From NCBI GenBank assembly GCA_964350245.1, contig CAYGJC010000007.1, positions 1 to 64,000 on the forward strand: 64,000 nt of DNA, in the 5' to 3' direction. This document shows positions 25,605-34,001 of the stretch, in pieces (positions within the stretch are counted from its first letter, which is position 1; each line of letters opens with the position of its first letter). The notes under the pieces are model-generated. The model saw nothing but the letters and a program-made list of their open reading frames with translations. It ran no database searches and was not told the origin of the DNA. Position numbers and translations under genes: made by a program. This stretch comes from JAJACP01 sp964350245. GTDB lineage: Bacteria > Chlamydiota > Chlamydiia > Chlamydiales > JAAKFR01.

Positions 25605-25760
25605 TTACCAATTGATCTTGAGTTCTGAGGTTGCTAAGTGCCACAAAAGAAGAGCACAGCCGAAGAGTGTAATGAAAAATAAGGTCATACCAAAATGACG
25701 TTTGCCGCTGTAGGCTAGGCCAAGTGTGGTGGTCATAAGTAAAAAAAGAGCGGCCATCAT
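25605..25760 (-). CDS. DUF5993-like membrane microprotein paired with DsbB
   Basis: A 51-residue protein beginning MMAALFLLMTTTLGLAYSGKRH, with a second hydrophobic segment MTLFFITLFGCALLLWHLA and a polar end SELKINW. Two TM helices are joined by a short Gly-Lys-Arg-His turn. Size, topology and position directly before dsbB (7-base gap) match DUF5993-type proteins, which are commonly encoded beside this kind of DsbB (recalled, not searched). It probably assists or regulates the oxidase. Confidence 0.7.
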   Translation of the reverse strand: MMAALFLLMTTTLGLAYSGKRHFGMTLFFITLFGCALLLWHLATSELKINW

Positions 25761-25919
25761 AGTAGTTTAATTCCTAAATCCACTTCTACATACAATTAAT
25801 ATTATTAAAAAATAAATTAACCATCTAGTTTATTTTTAAAATTCAATTACTGAAGGGGTTAAATAATGTGTTGTAGTTTTGGGTCAAAAAGCATAAAAGA
25901 CAGGTATGCAACAAAATAG

Positions 25920-26144
25920 ATGGAATTCTTGACCAAGAGCAAGCCTAAGAAAGCATTTTTTACTAAGAACCGAGGGGTCAGGGTCGTATTTGCCGCCCTA
26001 CTTCTTGTGGGGGGAGTTGTAGGGTGTATTTTGCCTTTTGCCCCTGGCATACCACTATTGCTTTTAGGCGGATATCTTCTTAATCCGTCTTGGTTTAAAC
26101 AAAAAATCCAAACAGTTAAAAGTAAACGTAGTAATAAAAAATGA
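25920..26144 (+). CDS. Small membrane protein, DUF454/PGPGW-like
   Basis: Protein of 74 residues with a basic N-terminus, a hydrophobic hairpin (VVFAALLLVGGVVGCILPFAPGIPLLLLGGYLL) centred on a Pro-Gly-x-Pro turn, and a basic tail. The turn resembles DUF454 or PGPGW small membrane proteins, whose role is unknown. Its stop codon overlaps the next start in ATGA, so the two are translated together. The 159 bases to its left (25761-25919) are AT-rich with no gene seen and likely hold divergent promoters. Confidence 0.6.
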   Translation: MEFLTKSKPKKAFFTKNRGVRVVFAALLLVGGVVGCILPFAPGIPLLLLGGYLLNPSWFKQKIQTVKSKRSNKK

Positions 26145-26857
26145 ACCTAATCCTCTTTTTCTTTTTTATTGTCACTTCATTTGTCATCGTAAGGATTGGA
26201 GCTGTTGCTTTTCATGTGACGGGGATTGAATGGGCCTTGGCTAAGTTTCAAGCGCTCTCTTGTTTTACACTGACAGGTTTTACTACTCGAGAAGCAGAGT
26301 TGATTGCCAGCCATCCGAGCAGGCGAAAAATTGCGAGCCTACTCATGTTATTGGGAAACGCGGGTTTTGTGGCTGTGGTTGCTACTTCGGTCAATTCACT
26401 GAGACCTCCTGATGCACTCTACGACATAGAAATCCCTTATCTTCATTTGATCATTTCAAGTCGTTTTTTTCCATGGGTCAATTTAGCACTAATGGTGCTG
26501 TTTTTTTTCATAGGATTTCTGATTATTGACAAAACGAAACTTTTGAGAAAAATGACGATTTGGATTCGCAAACGGATACAGAAAAAGCGTTCTATCCAGC
26601 CAGTGAGCTTTGAGGAAATGGTGATTGCATCGGGTGGATATGGTCTTTTAAATATTGAGATTGGAAAAGAGAGTTCACTATTAGACAAGACAATCAAAGA
26701 GACTCATTTACGTAGTCGCGGTGTAGAGATTCTCGTTATACAAAGAGAGGGGGAGACGATTACTGTTCCGACCGGCGATATACAAATTCATTTGGGGGAC
26801 AATTTGATTTGTTTCGGACAGCTGGATAAGGTGAAAAAAGACCTACTAGGAGAATAG
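26141..26857 (+). CDS. Single pore-repeat, K+-channel-like membrane protein with RCK_C (TrkA_C) domain
   Basis: Protein of 238 residues. The N-terminal half has three or four TM segments. The stretch FQALSCFTLTGFTTREAEL followed by RRKIASLLMLLGNAGFV resembles one helix-pore-helix repeat of TrkH/KtrB, including a TGFTT element like a selectivity filter. Residues ~155-238 form a TrkA C-terminal (RCK_C) domain (LLDKTIKETHLRSRGVEILVIQREGETITVPTGD, then HLGDNLICFG), which binds a ligand such as a cyclic dinucleotide or nucleotide in relatives. It overlaps the upstream microprotein gene by 4 bases. Likely an ion-flux protein gated by a soluble ligand; direct evidence is lacking. Confidence 0.75.
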   Translation: MNLILFFFFIVTSFVIVRIGAVAFHVTGIEWALAKFQALSCFTLTGFTTREAELIASHPSRRKIASLLMLLGNAGFVAVVATSVNSLRPPDALYDIEIPYLHLIISSRFFPWVNLALMVLFFFIGFLIIDKTKLLRKMTIWIRKRIQKKRSIQPVSFEEMVIASGGYGLLNIEIGKESSLLDKTIKETHLRSRGVEILVIQREGETITVPTGDIQIHLGDNLICFGQLDKVKKDLLGE

Positions 26858-26860
26858 CGC

Positions 26861-27808
26861 TTAAAAACGGACACTCCCTCCCAGCGTTAAGCCTTGCAGA
26901 GTCAGATTTCCGTCCGACGAGAGTGTGTACTGATTGGTGTGGAAAAATATGTGATTTTCCCAACCCATGTGCGCTTCCATAACCAAACAACAAAATGCGC
27001 GTAAATACCGGATTCCAATGAATGTATCTACACTAGGATGAGATTTGCAATAAGTGCTTTTTTCATTCACATTGGTGTCGGTTTCTGAATTTTGCACAGC
27101 ATATTGGTTATCAAGGCCTGAATAAACGATAGAGCCACCAAATTTAGCGCTGAGCGAGAAACCAAACCCTAAGTGGCAACTTCCGTTGACCCCAGCTACT
27201 AACCCCCCACCGCAGTACCGTTCTCTCAGTAAACCAGTGAGGGTAGTTGTGGCATTTGAGCCACCCAATTCAATTTTTTGTTTCATCCAAAAGCCGCGTA
27301 AGCCTATTTGGGGCTCAACTGTGATCCAGCTAGTGGGGCAAAACATGCGGCTAATAAAACCATCTAAATAGTAAAGGTTTAAGTTCCATGTGTACTCAAG
27401 GCTATTGAGGTTGATGCCTGTAGGAGCCGCTAAGCCCAACACAGGAAATAGATCGGTATTGATAGGAATGATTCCTGTTGGGTTGATTGTCGTATTTACA
27501 GCTTTGGAAGGAAGATGAGTAAGAGAAGCTCCTAGTTTCCAACACTGAGTTAAAGGAGTGCTCGCATAAATGCGATATCCATTGGAGTACTTAAAGCCCG
27601 GACGTATCGTTGTACTATTTATAAAGGTCGTTCCTCCTGACGATGTGAAATTTACCCTAGAGGCGATCTCCATTTGAGATTGCCTCGCTTTCCAATAGAG
27701 CCATTCAGCTCCCACATCTGTTCCTTCATACCAGCAGCAGGATTCAGCTAACAGTGGGCTGCTAGCTATCAAACCTGAAATCATCCCATAAAAAAATAGC
27801 TTTTTCAA
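26861..27808 (-). CDS. Lpg1974/MOMP-like outer-membrane porin, paralogue A
   Basis: Protein of 315 residues. Signal peptide, then SCCWYEGTDVGAEWLYWKARQSQMEIA, the diagnostic opening of Lpg1974-type barrels in environmental chlamydiae. Later blocks are shared with its neighbour: ISRMFCPTSWITVEPQIGLRGFWMKQKIE, GSCHLGFGFSLSAKFGGS, KSHPSVDTFIGIRYL and GWENHIFFHTNQYTLSSDGNLTLQGLTLGGSVRF at the end. Start is TTG at 27808, preceded by GAGGG. Contains several Cys that could form intermolecular disulfides. Tail-to-tail with the RCK_C gene. Confidence 0.85.
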   Translation of the reverse strand: MKKLFFYGMISGLIASSPLLAESCCWYEGTDVGAEWLYWKARQSQMEIASRVNFTSSGGTTFINSTTIRPGFKYSNGYRIYASTPLTQCWKLGASLTHLPSKAVNTTINPTGIIPINTDLFPVLGLAAPTGINLNSLEYTWNLNLYYLDGFISRMFCPTSWITVEPQIGLRGFWMKQKIELGGSNATTTLTGLLRERYCGGGLVAGVNGSCHLGFGFSLSAKFGGSIVYSGLDNQYAVQNSETDTNVNEKSTYCKSHPSVDTFIGIRYLRAFCCLVMEAHMGWENHIFFHTNQYTLSSDGNLTLQGLTLGGSVRF

Positions 27809-27842
27809 ATCGATCCCTCAATTGGCATTACATACTTAAGCA

Positions 27843-28808
27843 TCAAAAACACACGCTGCCTCCAAGGGTTAGACCCTGCAAAGTTAAATTACCGTTTGCG
27901 GTCAGCGTGAACTGATTGGTATGGAAAAAAATGTGATTTTCCCAGCCTATGTGTGCTTCACAAGAAAAACAGCTGCAATTTGCGCTATATTGAATCCCTA
28001 TAAACGAGTCAACAGTCGGGTGTGATTTGTAAAATAGATCACTACCATTTATCTGGATATTGGCAGGTGGAGATTGCATTTCGATGTCTGTATCAATCTT
28101 TGAGTAAACCAGCGAGGCACCAAATCTTCCAATAAGAGAGAACCCCCAATCCAGCTCACAGGATCCTTTCAACCCTCCGATTAGGCCTCCACCGTTGAAC
28201 TTCTCTTTAGCAGAGGATGTAAAAGTGGCCCCATCAGCCACAGAGAATCCACTCGCCTCTAGTTTTTGCTTCATCCAAAAGCCCCTTAAACCCAAATAGG
28301 GCTCCAGGCTAATGAGGCGGCACGGACAAAAAGCATAATTGACATAAGCATCTAAGTAATAAGTGTCCAGACTCCAATTAAGGTCTAAGCTAGAGAAGGT
28401 TGTCCCTCCTTGAGTAAATATGGTATAGATGGGGTATAGGGTAGAGTTGAGAGAAATACTGTTATCTGGTTGGGGCCCAGCTACACTTGAGGTGGATGCA
28501 CTCGAGGGAAGATGAGTGAGAGCTGCTCTTAACGTCCAGCATGCATTCAGATGGTAGCCGATATTCACACGGTAGCCGCTCGTGTATTGAAAATCAGGGA
28601 ATACGGGGCTGCTATTTGTAAGAGTACCGGAAGTCGTGACCTTTGTGGCCAGTTCCATTTGAGATTGCTGGGCTTCCCAATAGAGCCAATCGGCGCCCAC
28701 TTCAAAGCGTTTGTACCAGCAGCTCTCTATGCAACATTGATTTTCCGCAAGCAAGGGGCCCATCATTAACAAATTGAGAACAAAAACACATAGAAATCGG
28801 GTTTTCAA
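27843..28808 (-). CDS. Lpg1974/MOMP-like outer-membrane porin, paralogue B
   Basis: Protein of 321 residues, close paralogue of the next gene downstream: both share ADWLYWEAQQSQMELA-type openings, FCP/FCPC-x-ISLEP-Y-GLRGFWMKQKLE and an almost identical last 35 residues (GWENHIFFHTNQFTL and NGNLTLQGLTLGGSV-F). Cysteines are frequent (QCCIESCW, FCPCR, CSCFSCEA). A TTG at 28808 is chosen because GGAGG stands five bases before it; a GTG at 28820 in the same frame overlaps that site. The pair probably arose by tandem duplication and encodes major surface porins. Confidence 0.85.
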   Translation of the reverse strand: MKTRFLCVFVLNLLMMGPLLAENQCCIESCWYKRFEVGADWLYWEAQQSQMELATKVTTSGTLTNSSPVFPDFQYTSGYRVNIGYHLNACWTLRAALTHLPSSASTSSVAGPQPDNSISLNSTLYPIYTIFTQGGTTFSSLDLNWSLDTYYLDAYVNYAFCPCRLISLEPYLGLRGFWMKQKLEASGFSVADGATFTSSAKEKFNGGGLIGGLKGSCELDWGFSLIGRFGASLVYSKIDTDIEMQSPPANIQINGSDLFYKSHPTVDSFIGIQYSANCSCFSCEAHIGWENHIFFHTNQFTLTANGNLTLQGLTLGGSVCF

Positions 28809-28878
28809 AACGGCCTCCACAATTCAGAGAGTTACGAACAAAAAGTATACTTTTCTATTTTGACATGCAAGAAATGTT

Positions 28879-29931
28879 TTACCGTAAGGCAAGGGTAGCC
28901 TCTTGGAAAAAGGGCTTGCTTGGAATAAAATTTGGGCTGGTATCTCCGGCATAGATTTCTCCATTGGACAGAGGTAGCTTTGTTACCGGAGCTCCCTTTT
29001 GTAAGTTTAGCTTATCGATATTGACCCAAAAAACATTGGGTCTATCTGTGCTTTCGAAGTAGTAAACTCTGTGCTGCAAGTCTGAAACGCTCCGCCAAAT
29101 CGTGGCAGCTACATTGGGTTTGCCTGAAACTTGTTTGGTAAAGGGCACTGAGGCATTTCTAATGAGAGAAAATCCAATGGCAATGGCATGTTTCTCAACG
29201 GCAGTCTCTGAGGCATTATCCACGTAAAAAGAGGTTCTTACAAATCGATCGTCAGGTTCTGCTGTGCCAGGCAAAAAAGCTCCCTTAAGGTTTTGCCAGT
29301 AGGCATTTAGAACGAGCTGTTTATCAAAATTTGGCTCATTGGTCATCACTGTGTATTTCTTACTTTGGTATACAACCAGCTTGCCGTCAATATATTCGAA
29401 AATGGCATTGTCCCCTGTTGGGTCCGTGATCGCCAAGTGGACTGCAGGGTAGTCTCCGTTGGGAAGTAATTGGGCGGTCATGTTGAACTTGTCTTGGCTA
29501 AAATCTTCGACAGCCTCCCGAACGGTTGCATAGTTATCTAAAAAGTACTGTGCCCAGCTCAGGATAGACATATTTTGGCGACTTTCTTTAGGCTTTCCGT
29601 AGTCAGCAGTAGCCAAATAGAGTAGATTTGCGTTAAGGCCTTCTGTATTCAATCCATCAGTAGTGGCAATATTGTAACCGCAGGCAATGACACTTCCATA
29701 CTTAGAAGTCCATTGAACACTATTGGCTTCTTTGCTACCGCGTTTTGTGATTCCTGCAGGAATGGCCCACAGGTCTGTTTTGATGTCCTCAACCCAGTCC
29801 ATCGACCTGCCGGTAACAACGATGTTTTCCATTCCATTGTAAGTTAACCTTGTGCAGGCATCTACTTCTGCAGGTGAAAACACGATGATGGATAAGGCTA
29901 AAAGAATCGCTTTTTTGCATAGTTTCTGCAT
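28879..29931 (-). CDS. Choloylglycine hydrolase-family (linear amide C-N hydrolase) protein, secreted
   Basis: Protein of 350 residues of the Ntn-hydrolase family that includes penicillin V acylase and bile-salt hydrolase. The signal peptide ends VDA and the next residue is Cys26 (CTRLTYNG), which would become the N-terminal nucleophile after export. Typical downstream motifs: GRSMDWVEDI (substrate Arg and Asp), GLNTEGLNANLLYL, YVMTNEPNFDKQL. Likely hydrolyses an amide such as an N-acyl amino acid, N-acyl homoserine lactone or conjugated lipid in the periplasm. In an obligate intracellular bacterium it might act on host amides (inference). Divergent from catalase with 81 bases between. Confidence 0.87.
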   Translation of the reverse strand: MQKLCKKAILLALSIIVFSPAEVDACTRLTYNGMENIVVTGRSMDWVEDIKTDLWAIPAGITKRGSKEANSVQWTSKYGSVIACGYNIATTDGLNTEGLNANLLYLATADYGKPKESRQNMSILSWAQYFLDNYATVREAVEDFSQDKFNMTAQLLPNGDYPAVHLAITDPTGDNAIFEYIDGKLVVYQSKKYTVMTNEPNFDKQLVLNAYWQNLKGAFLPGTAEPDDRFVRTSFYVDNASETAVEKHAIAIGFSLIRNASVPFTKQVSGKPNVAATIWRSVSDLQHRVYYFESTDRPNVFWVNIDKLNLQKGAPVTKLPLSNGEIYAGDTSPNFIPSKPFFQEATLALR

Positions 29932-30012
29932 GCATTCACCTATTAGGTTATTTTTTACATTTCTGCTATATATACAGGAAAAGATGATTCTATGTCCAAA
30001 GGAGAGCCGCAG

Positions 30013-31464
30013 ATGAAAAACGACAACTCAAAGCCGACGACAAATGATGCTGGAATCCCCATTTCCAGTGACGAATACTCGCTCACAGTTGGTCCTGATG
30101 GGCCTATCTTACTCCAAGACCACTACCTCATCGAACAGATGGCAAACTTTAATCGAGAAAAAATTCCTGAGCGCCAGCCCCATGCAAAAGGGTCAGGAGC
30201 ATTTGGGTACTTTGAGGTTACCCAAGATGTGAGTGCTTACACCAAGGCAGCCGTATTTCAACCCCGCCAAAAAACAGATACCTTAATCCGGTTTTCGACA
30301 GTTGCCGGAGAGCAGGGGAGTCCAGACACATGGCGTGATCCGCGCGGTTTTGCTTTGAAGTTTTATACAAGCGAGGGAAATTATGATTTGGTTGGCAACA
30401 ACACTCCCGTGTTTTTTGTGCGCGATCCGATGAAGTTTCAACACTTTATTCGCTCACAAAAACGGCGTGCAGACAACGGACTGCGTGACAATGATATGCA
30501 GTGGGATTTTTGGACTCTTTCTCCAGAGTCAGCTCATCAAGTGACGTGGCTCATGGGCGACCGGGGGATCCCTAAGACATGGCGGCACATGAACGGCTAT
30601 TCCAGTCATACCTACATGTGGGTGAATGCGCAGGGAGAGCGCTTCTTTGTAAAGTACCACTTTAAGACCGATCAGGGAATCGATTTTCTGACCCAGGAAG
30701 AGGCTGATCGCTTGGCCGGCACTGATGGAGACTACCATCGTCGCGATCTATTTGAGGCAATTAAACGGGAAGAGTACCCTAGTTGGACACTTAAAGTGCA
30801 GATCATGCCGTTTGATGAAGCGGTTTCTTACCGGCTCAATCCCTTTGACTTGACTAAGGTCTGGCCGCACCAAGATTATCCGCTGCATGAGGTGGGAAGG
30901 CTCACACTCAATCGCAACCCAACAGATTTTCACACTGAGATTGAGCAGGCAGCATTTGAGCCTAACAACATGGTGCCCGGAATTGGCCCTAGCCCCGACA
31001 AGATGCTTCTTGCACGCCTTTTTTCGTATGCCGATGCGCATAGAGCTCGTCTTGGGGTTAATTATAAACAAATCCCTGTGAACCATCCCAAGTGTCCTTT
31101 TCACAGTTACAGCAAAGACGGTGCAATGCGAGTAGAAAATGTTTCCGATCCGGTCTACGCCCCTAATTCCAAAGGAGGTCCAAAGGCAGATGGCGAGCGG
31201 TATCCCCAGTTGGAAGTGTGGGATGCGAGTGGTGAATTTATGCGAGCTGCCTACACGCTCAGGAAAGATGACGATGACTGGAGACAAGCAGGGGATTTAG
31301 TGCGCAAGGTGATGGATGATGCCCAGCGTGATCGTCTTGTCTCAAATGTTGTGGGGCATCTTAAGAAAGGAGTGTCAGAGCCTGTCCTACAAAGGGCATT
31401 TGCGTACTGGAGTCGCATCGACAAGGATATTGGAGAGAGGGTCAAAAAAGGTGTGCAGTCATAA
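30013..31464 (+). CDS. katA: Monofunctional heme catalase
   Basis: Enzyme of 483 residues, clade-3-like small-subunit size, converting hydrogen peroxide to water and oxygen. Distal His57 lies in RQPHAKGSGAFG, Asn129 in VGNNTPVFFVRD, and proximal heme ligand Tyr339 in RLFSYADAHR. The ATG at 30013 is preferred because AAAGGAG stands about nine bases upstream; an ATG seven codons earlier lacks one. Catalases occur in environmental chlamydiae but not in the human pathogenic Chlamydia, so this fits the proposed host group and oxidative stress in amoebae. It ends exactly where the convergent barrel gene ends. Confidence 0.95.
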   Translation: MKNDNSKPTTNDAGIPISSDEYSLTVGPDGPILLQDHYLIEQMANFNREKIPERQPHAKGSGAFGYFEVTQDVSAYTKAAVFQPRQKTDTLIRFSTVAGEQGSPDTWRDPRGFALKFYTSEGNYDLVGNNTPVFFVRDPMKFQHFIRSQKRRADNGLRDNDMQWDFWTLSPESAHQVTWLMGDRGIPKTWRHMNGYSSHTYMWVNAQGERFFVKYHFKTDQGIDFLTQEEADRLAGTDGDYHRRDLFEAIKREEYPSWTLKVQIMPFDEAVSYRLNPFDLTKVWPHQDYPLHEVGRLTLNRNPTDFHTEIEQAAFEPNNMVPGIGPSPDKMLLARLFSYADAHRARLGVNYKQIPVNHPKCPFHSYSKDGAMRVENVSDPVYAPNSKGGPKADGERYPQLEVWDASGEFMRAAYTLRKDDDDWRQAGDLVRKVMDDAQRDRLVSNVVGHLKKGVSEPVLQRAFAYWSRIDKDIGERVKKGVQS

Positions 31465-32499
31465 CTAAAAATGAAGGCCTAAACCAAGAAAAAAACCATG
31501 TACATAAAAGTCACTGTATTGGTTGGTTGAGAGGCCTGGGCTCTGACTATCAGTAAAGAGGAGCTTTGAAGTGCCATTTATATATGTCGCAATTTCATAC
31601 CCACATCCAATTGAGGCGCGCACGCGGCTAAAAGAGCAAGAATGATCGATGCTGAATCGAATAACCAACTCAGGAACAATACGCCACAGACTTTGCTGTG
31701 TAACACTCGATTCTATTCCTATTGCATTGAATGAAAACATTTTGCACTTAGAATTCACAGGAATCAGACTTCCTGTGGCCGTGAATGTATAGGAGAGATG
31801 GCGTGGATGCCAGCAAAAAAGATGACCCGGTTCAAAGATAGTAATTACGCCAAGTTGGGGTCCCAATCCTTTTGTGTGGGCGTGAAACACGATCTGTTCT
31901 TGAGGTCCAAGTGTCTCTGCATAGTTGATTACCTCGTGGTATCGAAGGTAGATCCACTCTATTCCTTCACGCAAACAGAGGCGACCCAGACCAAACTTCC
32001 AGATCCTTTCATCAAAGAGGCATTCCGCCTTTTGGTACATCACACCAATACGAGAAGAGGCCGTTCCTGAAAAGGGTTCTGAGACATTGGGTAGATTGGG
32101 GATAGCAGCAACTGGCCACAATTGAGGAGCAGATCTATTATCTTGAGTGGATTCCCTGGAACAAGCAAAAACGTGCGTCCATTTTAATCGAAAGTCGATA
32201 CAGGAATTGTATAATGCATACTTCCCCTCAACACGGAAACCGGGCGCGAACCCAACGGGATTATTCTTTCGTTTGCCGCTTGGGGTTGGATGGCCGGCGC
32301 CATCATCCACGCTGCCGACTATCGTGTAGTATGTCCCATCGAAAGAAGGGGAAAAATAGAGCGCTTCTCCATGTACAGACCATGTCTGCTGTCCTGAGTT
32401 TGCCCATGCTGAAAGAGAAACAAAAAGGCATAGTAGAATTGTTCTAGTTGCAGTCAACAGCGAGCCGGCAATTTTATTGCTTTTTCGGCATTGAATCAT
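31465..32499 (-). CDS. Outer-membrane beta-barrel protein, divergent Lpg1974-like
   Basis: Protein of 344 residues. A basic start (MIQCRKSNK) precedes a hydrophobic stretch (TILLCLFVSLSAWANS) that fits a signal peptide. The mature part starts WSVHGEALYFSPSFDGTYYT, reminiscent of the LYW opening of Lpg1974 barrels, and ends FFLGLGLHF, a barrel-type terminus with a final Phe. Its sequence is otherwise far from the other barrels in the window. Its stop codon abuts the catalase stop codon with no spacer. Confidence 0.65.
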   Translation of the reverse strand: MIQCRKSNKIAGSLLTATRTILLCLFVSLSAWANSGQQTWSVHGEALYFSPSFDGTYYTIVGSVDDGAGHPTPSGKRKNNPVGFAPGFRVEGKYALYNSCIDFRLKWTHVFACSRESTQDNRSAPQLWPVAAIPNLPNVSEPFSGTASSRIGVMYQKAECLFDERIWKFGLGRLCLREGIEWIYLRYHEVINYAETLGPQEQIVFHAHTKGLGPQLGVITIFEPGHLFCWHPRHLSYTFTATGSLIPVNSKCKMFSFNAIGIESSVTQQSLWRIVPELVIRFSIDHSCSFSRVRASIGCGYEIATYINGTSKLLFTDSQSPGLSTNQYSDFYVHGFFLGLGLHF

Positions 32500-32648
32500 A
32501 AGAGAATTGAATGAGTCAATAGCGTTTCAACACAACCTTTAATATACCTAGATCGAGCAGGCGGTATTCGCATGCACAGCATTTCTCAACACCCATAATC
32601 CACTCGCCCATAAAGCAAGCTGTGTTGTATCATCCTCCCTTCTAAATT

Positions 32649-33902
32649 TTGAAGGGATCGAGAGTCGTGTTGCGAGGAATTTTTGTTTTTTGCCTGTTTG
32701 TAGTAGCCACGTATTTGAGTGGGGAAGAGATTAAGGCTTATGTCACAAATCAAAGTGGGGGAACCGTTTCTGTTATTGATGAGTCTACAGATACGGTTGT
32801 AGATACAATTCCTGTAGGCAGCTCTCCGACTGGAGTGGAAGTCTCTCCTGATGGCACGATTTCCTACGTAGCGATCCAAGGCCAAGATAGGTTAAGTGTT
32901 ATTGATACAGAAACAGATACAGTGATCGACACGATTTCAGTGGGAGATTTTCCTTCGTATGTTGCCTTCGCTCCGGATGGTGTTAAGGCTTATGTGACCA
33001 ATTTATTTGATTCTACTGTTTCCATTGTGGATGTGGGCAGTAGCATGGAAGTCGGCACGATTAATGTGGCGGCTTTGCCGGTAGATGTAGTGATTTTACC
33101 GGATGGTTTAAAGGCTTATGTAACTAGCTTTGGCACCAATAATGTAACGGTAATCGATGTTGTCAATGAGACTGTACTAACAACGATTCCAGTGGGGTCA
33201 ACTTCTGCTGAAGCAGCTGTTACTCCTGATGGGTCTAAGTTATACGTTACAGTTTTCGGTAACGATACGGTTGTTGTCATTGATACAGCCACCGATACGG
33301 TTACGACGACGATTTCTGTTGCTGACCAGCCAATTAGTGCCGCAGCTTCCCCGAATGGCGATAAAGTTTATGTCGGTACTCAAGGAGACGTACCCACCGA
33401 TCTGATCTTTGTGATCGATGTGGCGACAGACTCGGTCACAAGTACCATCGGAGTGGGAAATAATCCCAATGGCATTGCGTTTACCCCGGATGGGACAAAG
33501 GCGTATGTGGCGAATCGCTTTAGCAATAATGTCTCTATTATTGATGCACAAACAGATACAAACGTAGGAAGCATTCCGGTGGGTTCCCGCCCAGTTGGAG
33601 TGGCCTTTGCCCCATCACTTATCATTGATGTCATGGGCGCCAGCAATATGAACATCTTTTTGACTCAAACAGACCTCTATAATCGCATTACCTGGACACC
33701 TCCTGCTGGAGCAAACGTTGTAGAGTACAGGATTTATCTCAACGCGGATTTAACCGATCTTATCGGAGTTGTGAGTGCAAGTGCTCCTCTTGTTTTTGAG
33801 GACCACAATAAAATAAGAGGAGAGGTCACTACCTACTACGTGGCAGCGTATAACGGTCCTAGCCTTGTGGGGCTGGGTTCGGTTCAAGTTGTGACAGATT
33901 GA
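32649..33902 (+). CDS. Secreted YVTN-type beta-propeller protein
   Basis: Protein of about 417 residues built of roughly seven 40-residue units of the form AYVTNxxxxTVSVIDxxTDTVVxTIPVGxxPxGVAxxPDG, the YVTN beta-propeller repeat found in archaeal surface proteins and many bacteria. A hydrophobic export segment (GIFVFCLFVVATYLSG) precedes the repeats and a fibronectin-like end domain (ITWTPPAGANVVEYRIYLNADLTDLIGVV) follows. Likely a surface or periplasmic binding scaffold. The frame opens at TTG 32649; GTG at 32667 is also possible and no convincing ribosome-binding site decides it. Confidence 0.8.
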   Translation: MKGSRVVLRGIFVFCLFVVATYLSGEEIKAYVTNQSGGTVSVIDESTDTVVDTIPVGSSPTGVEVSPDGTISYVAIQGQDRLSVIDTETDTVIDTISVGDFPSYVAFAPDGVKAYVTNLFDSTVSIVDVGSSMEVGTINVAALPVDVVILPDGLKAYVTSFGTNNVTVIDVVNETVLTTIPVGSTSAEAAVTPDGSKLYVTVFGNDTVVVIDTATDTVTTTISVADQPISAAASPNGDKVYVGTQGDVPTDLIFVIDVATDSVTSTIGVGNNPNGIAFTPDGTKAYVANRFSNNVSIIDAQTDTNVGSIPVGSRPVGVAFAPSLIIDVMGASNMNIFLTQTDLYNRITWTPPAGANVVEYRIYLNADLTDLIGVVSASAPLVFEDHNKIRGEVTTYYVAAYNGPSLVGLGSVQVVTD

Positions 33903-33941
33903 TATCAGTGAGATCATCTGAAAAAATCTTTATTTAACCTG

Positions 33942-33971
33942 TTGAGAATGCTACGCTCCTCACCCTATGAA
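33942..33971 (+). promoter_or_regulatory. Possible promoter of the double-barrel gene
   Basis: TTGAGA (33942-33947) and TATGAA (33966-33971) are 18 bp apart, upstream of the double outer-membrane barrel gene. Moderate match by eye only. Confidence 0.3.
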
Positions 33972-34001
33972 TAGGAGAGGGGTGCAACAAACGACGTGTG
34001 C

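Noticed and set aside
32500..32648. Gene in the gap between the divergent barrel and YVTN genes
   Set aside because: No start signal or coding pattern; likely promoters.
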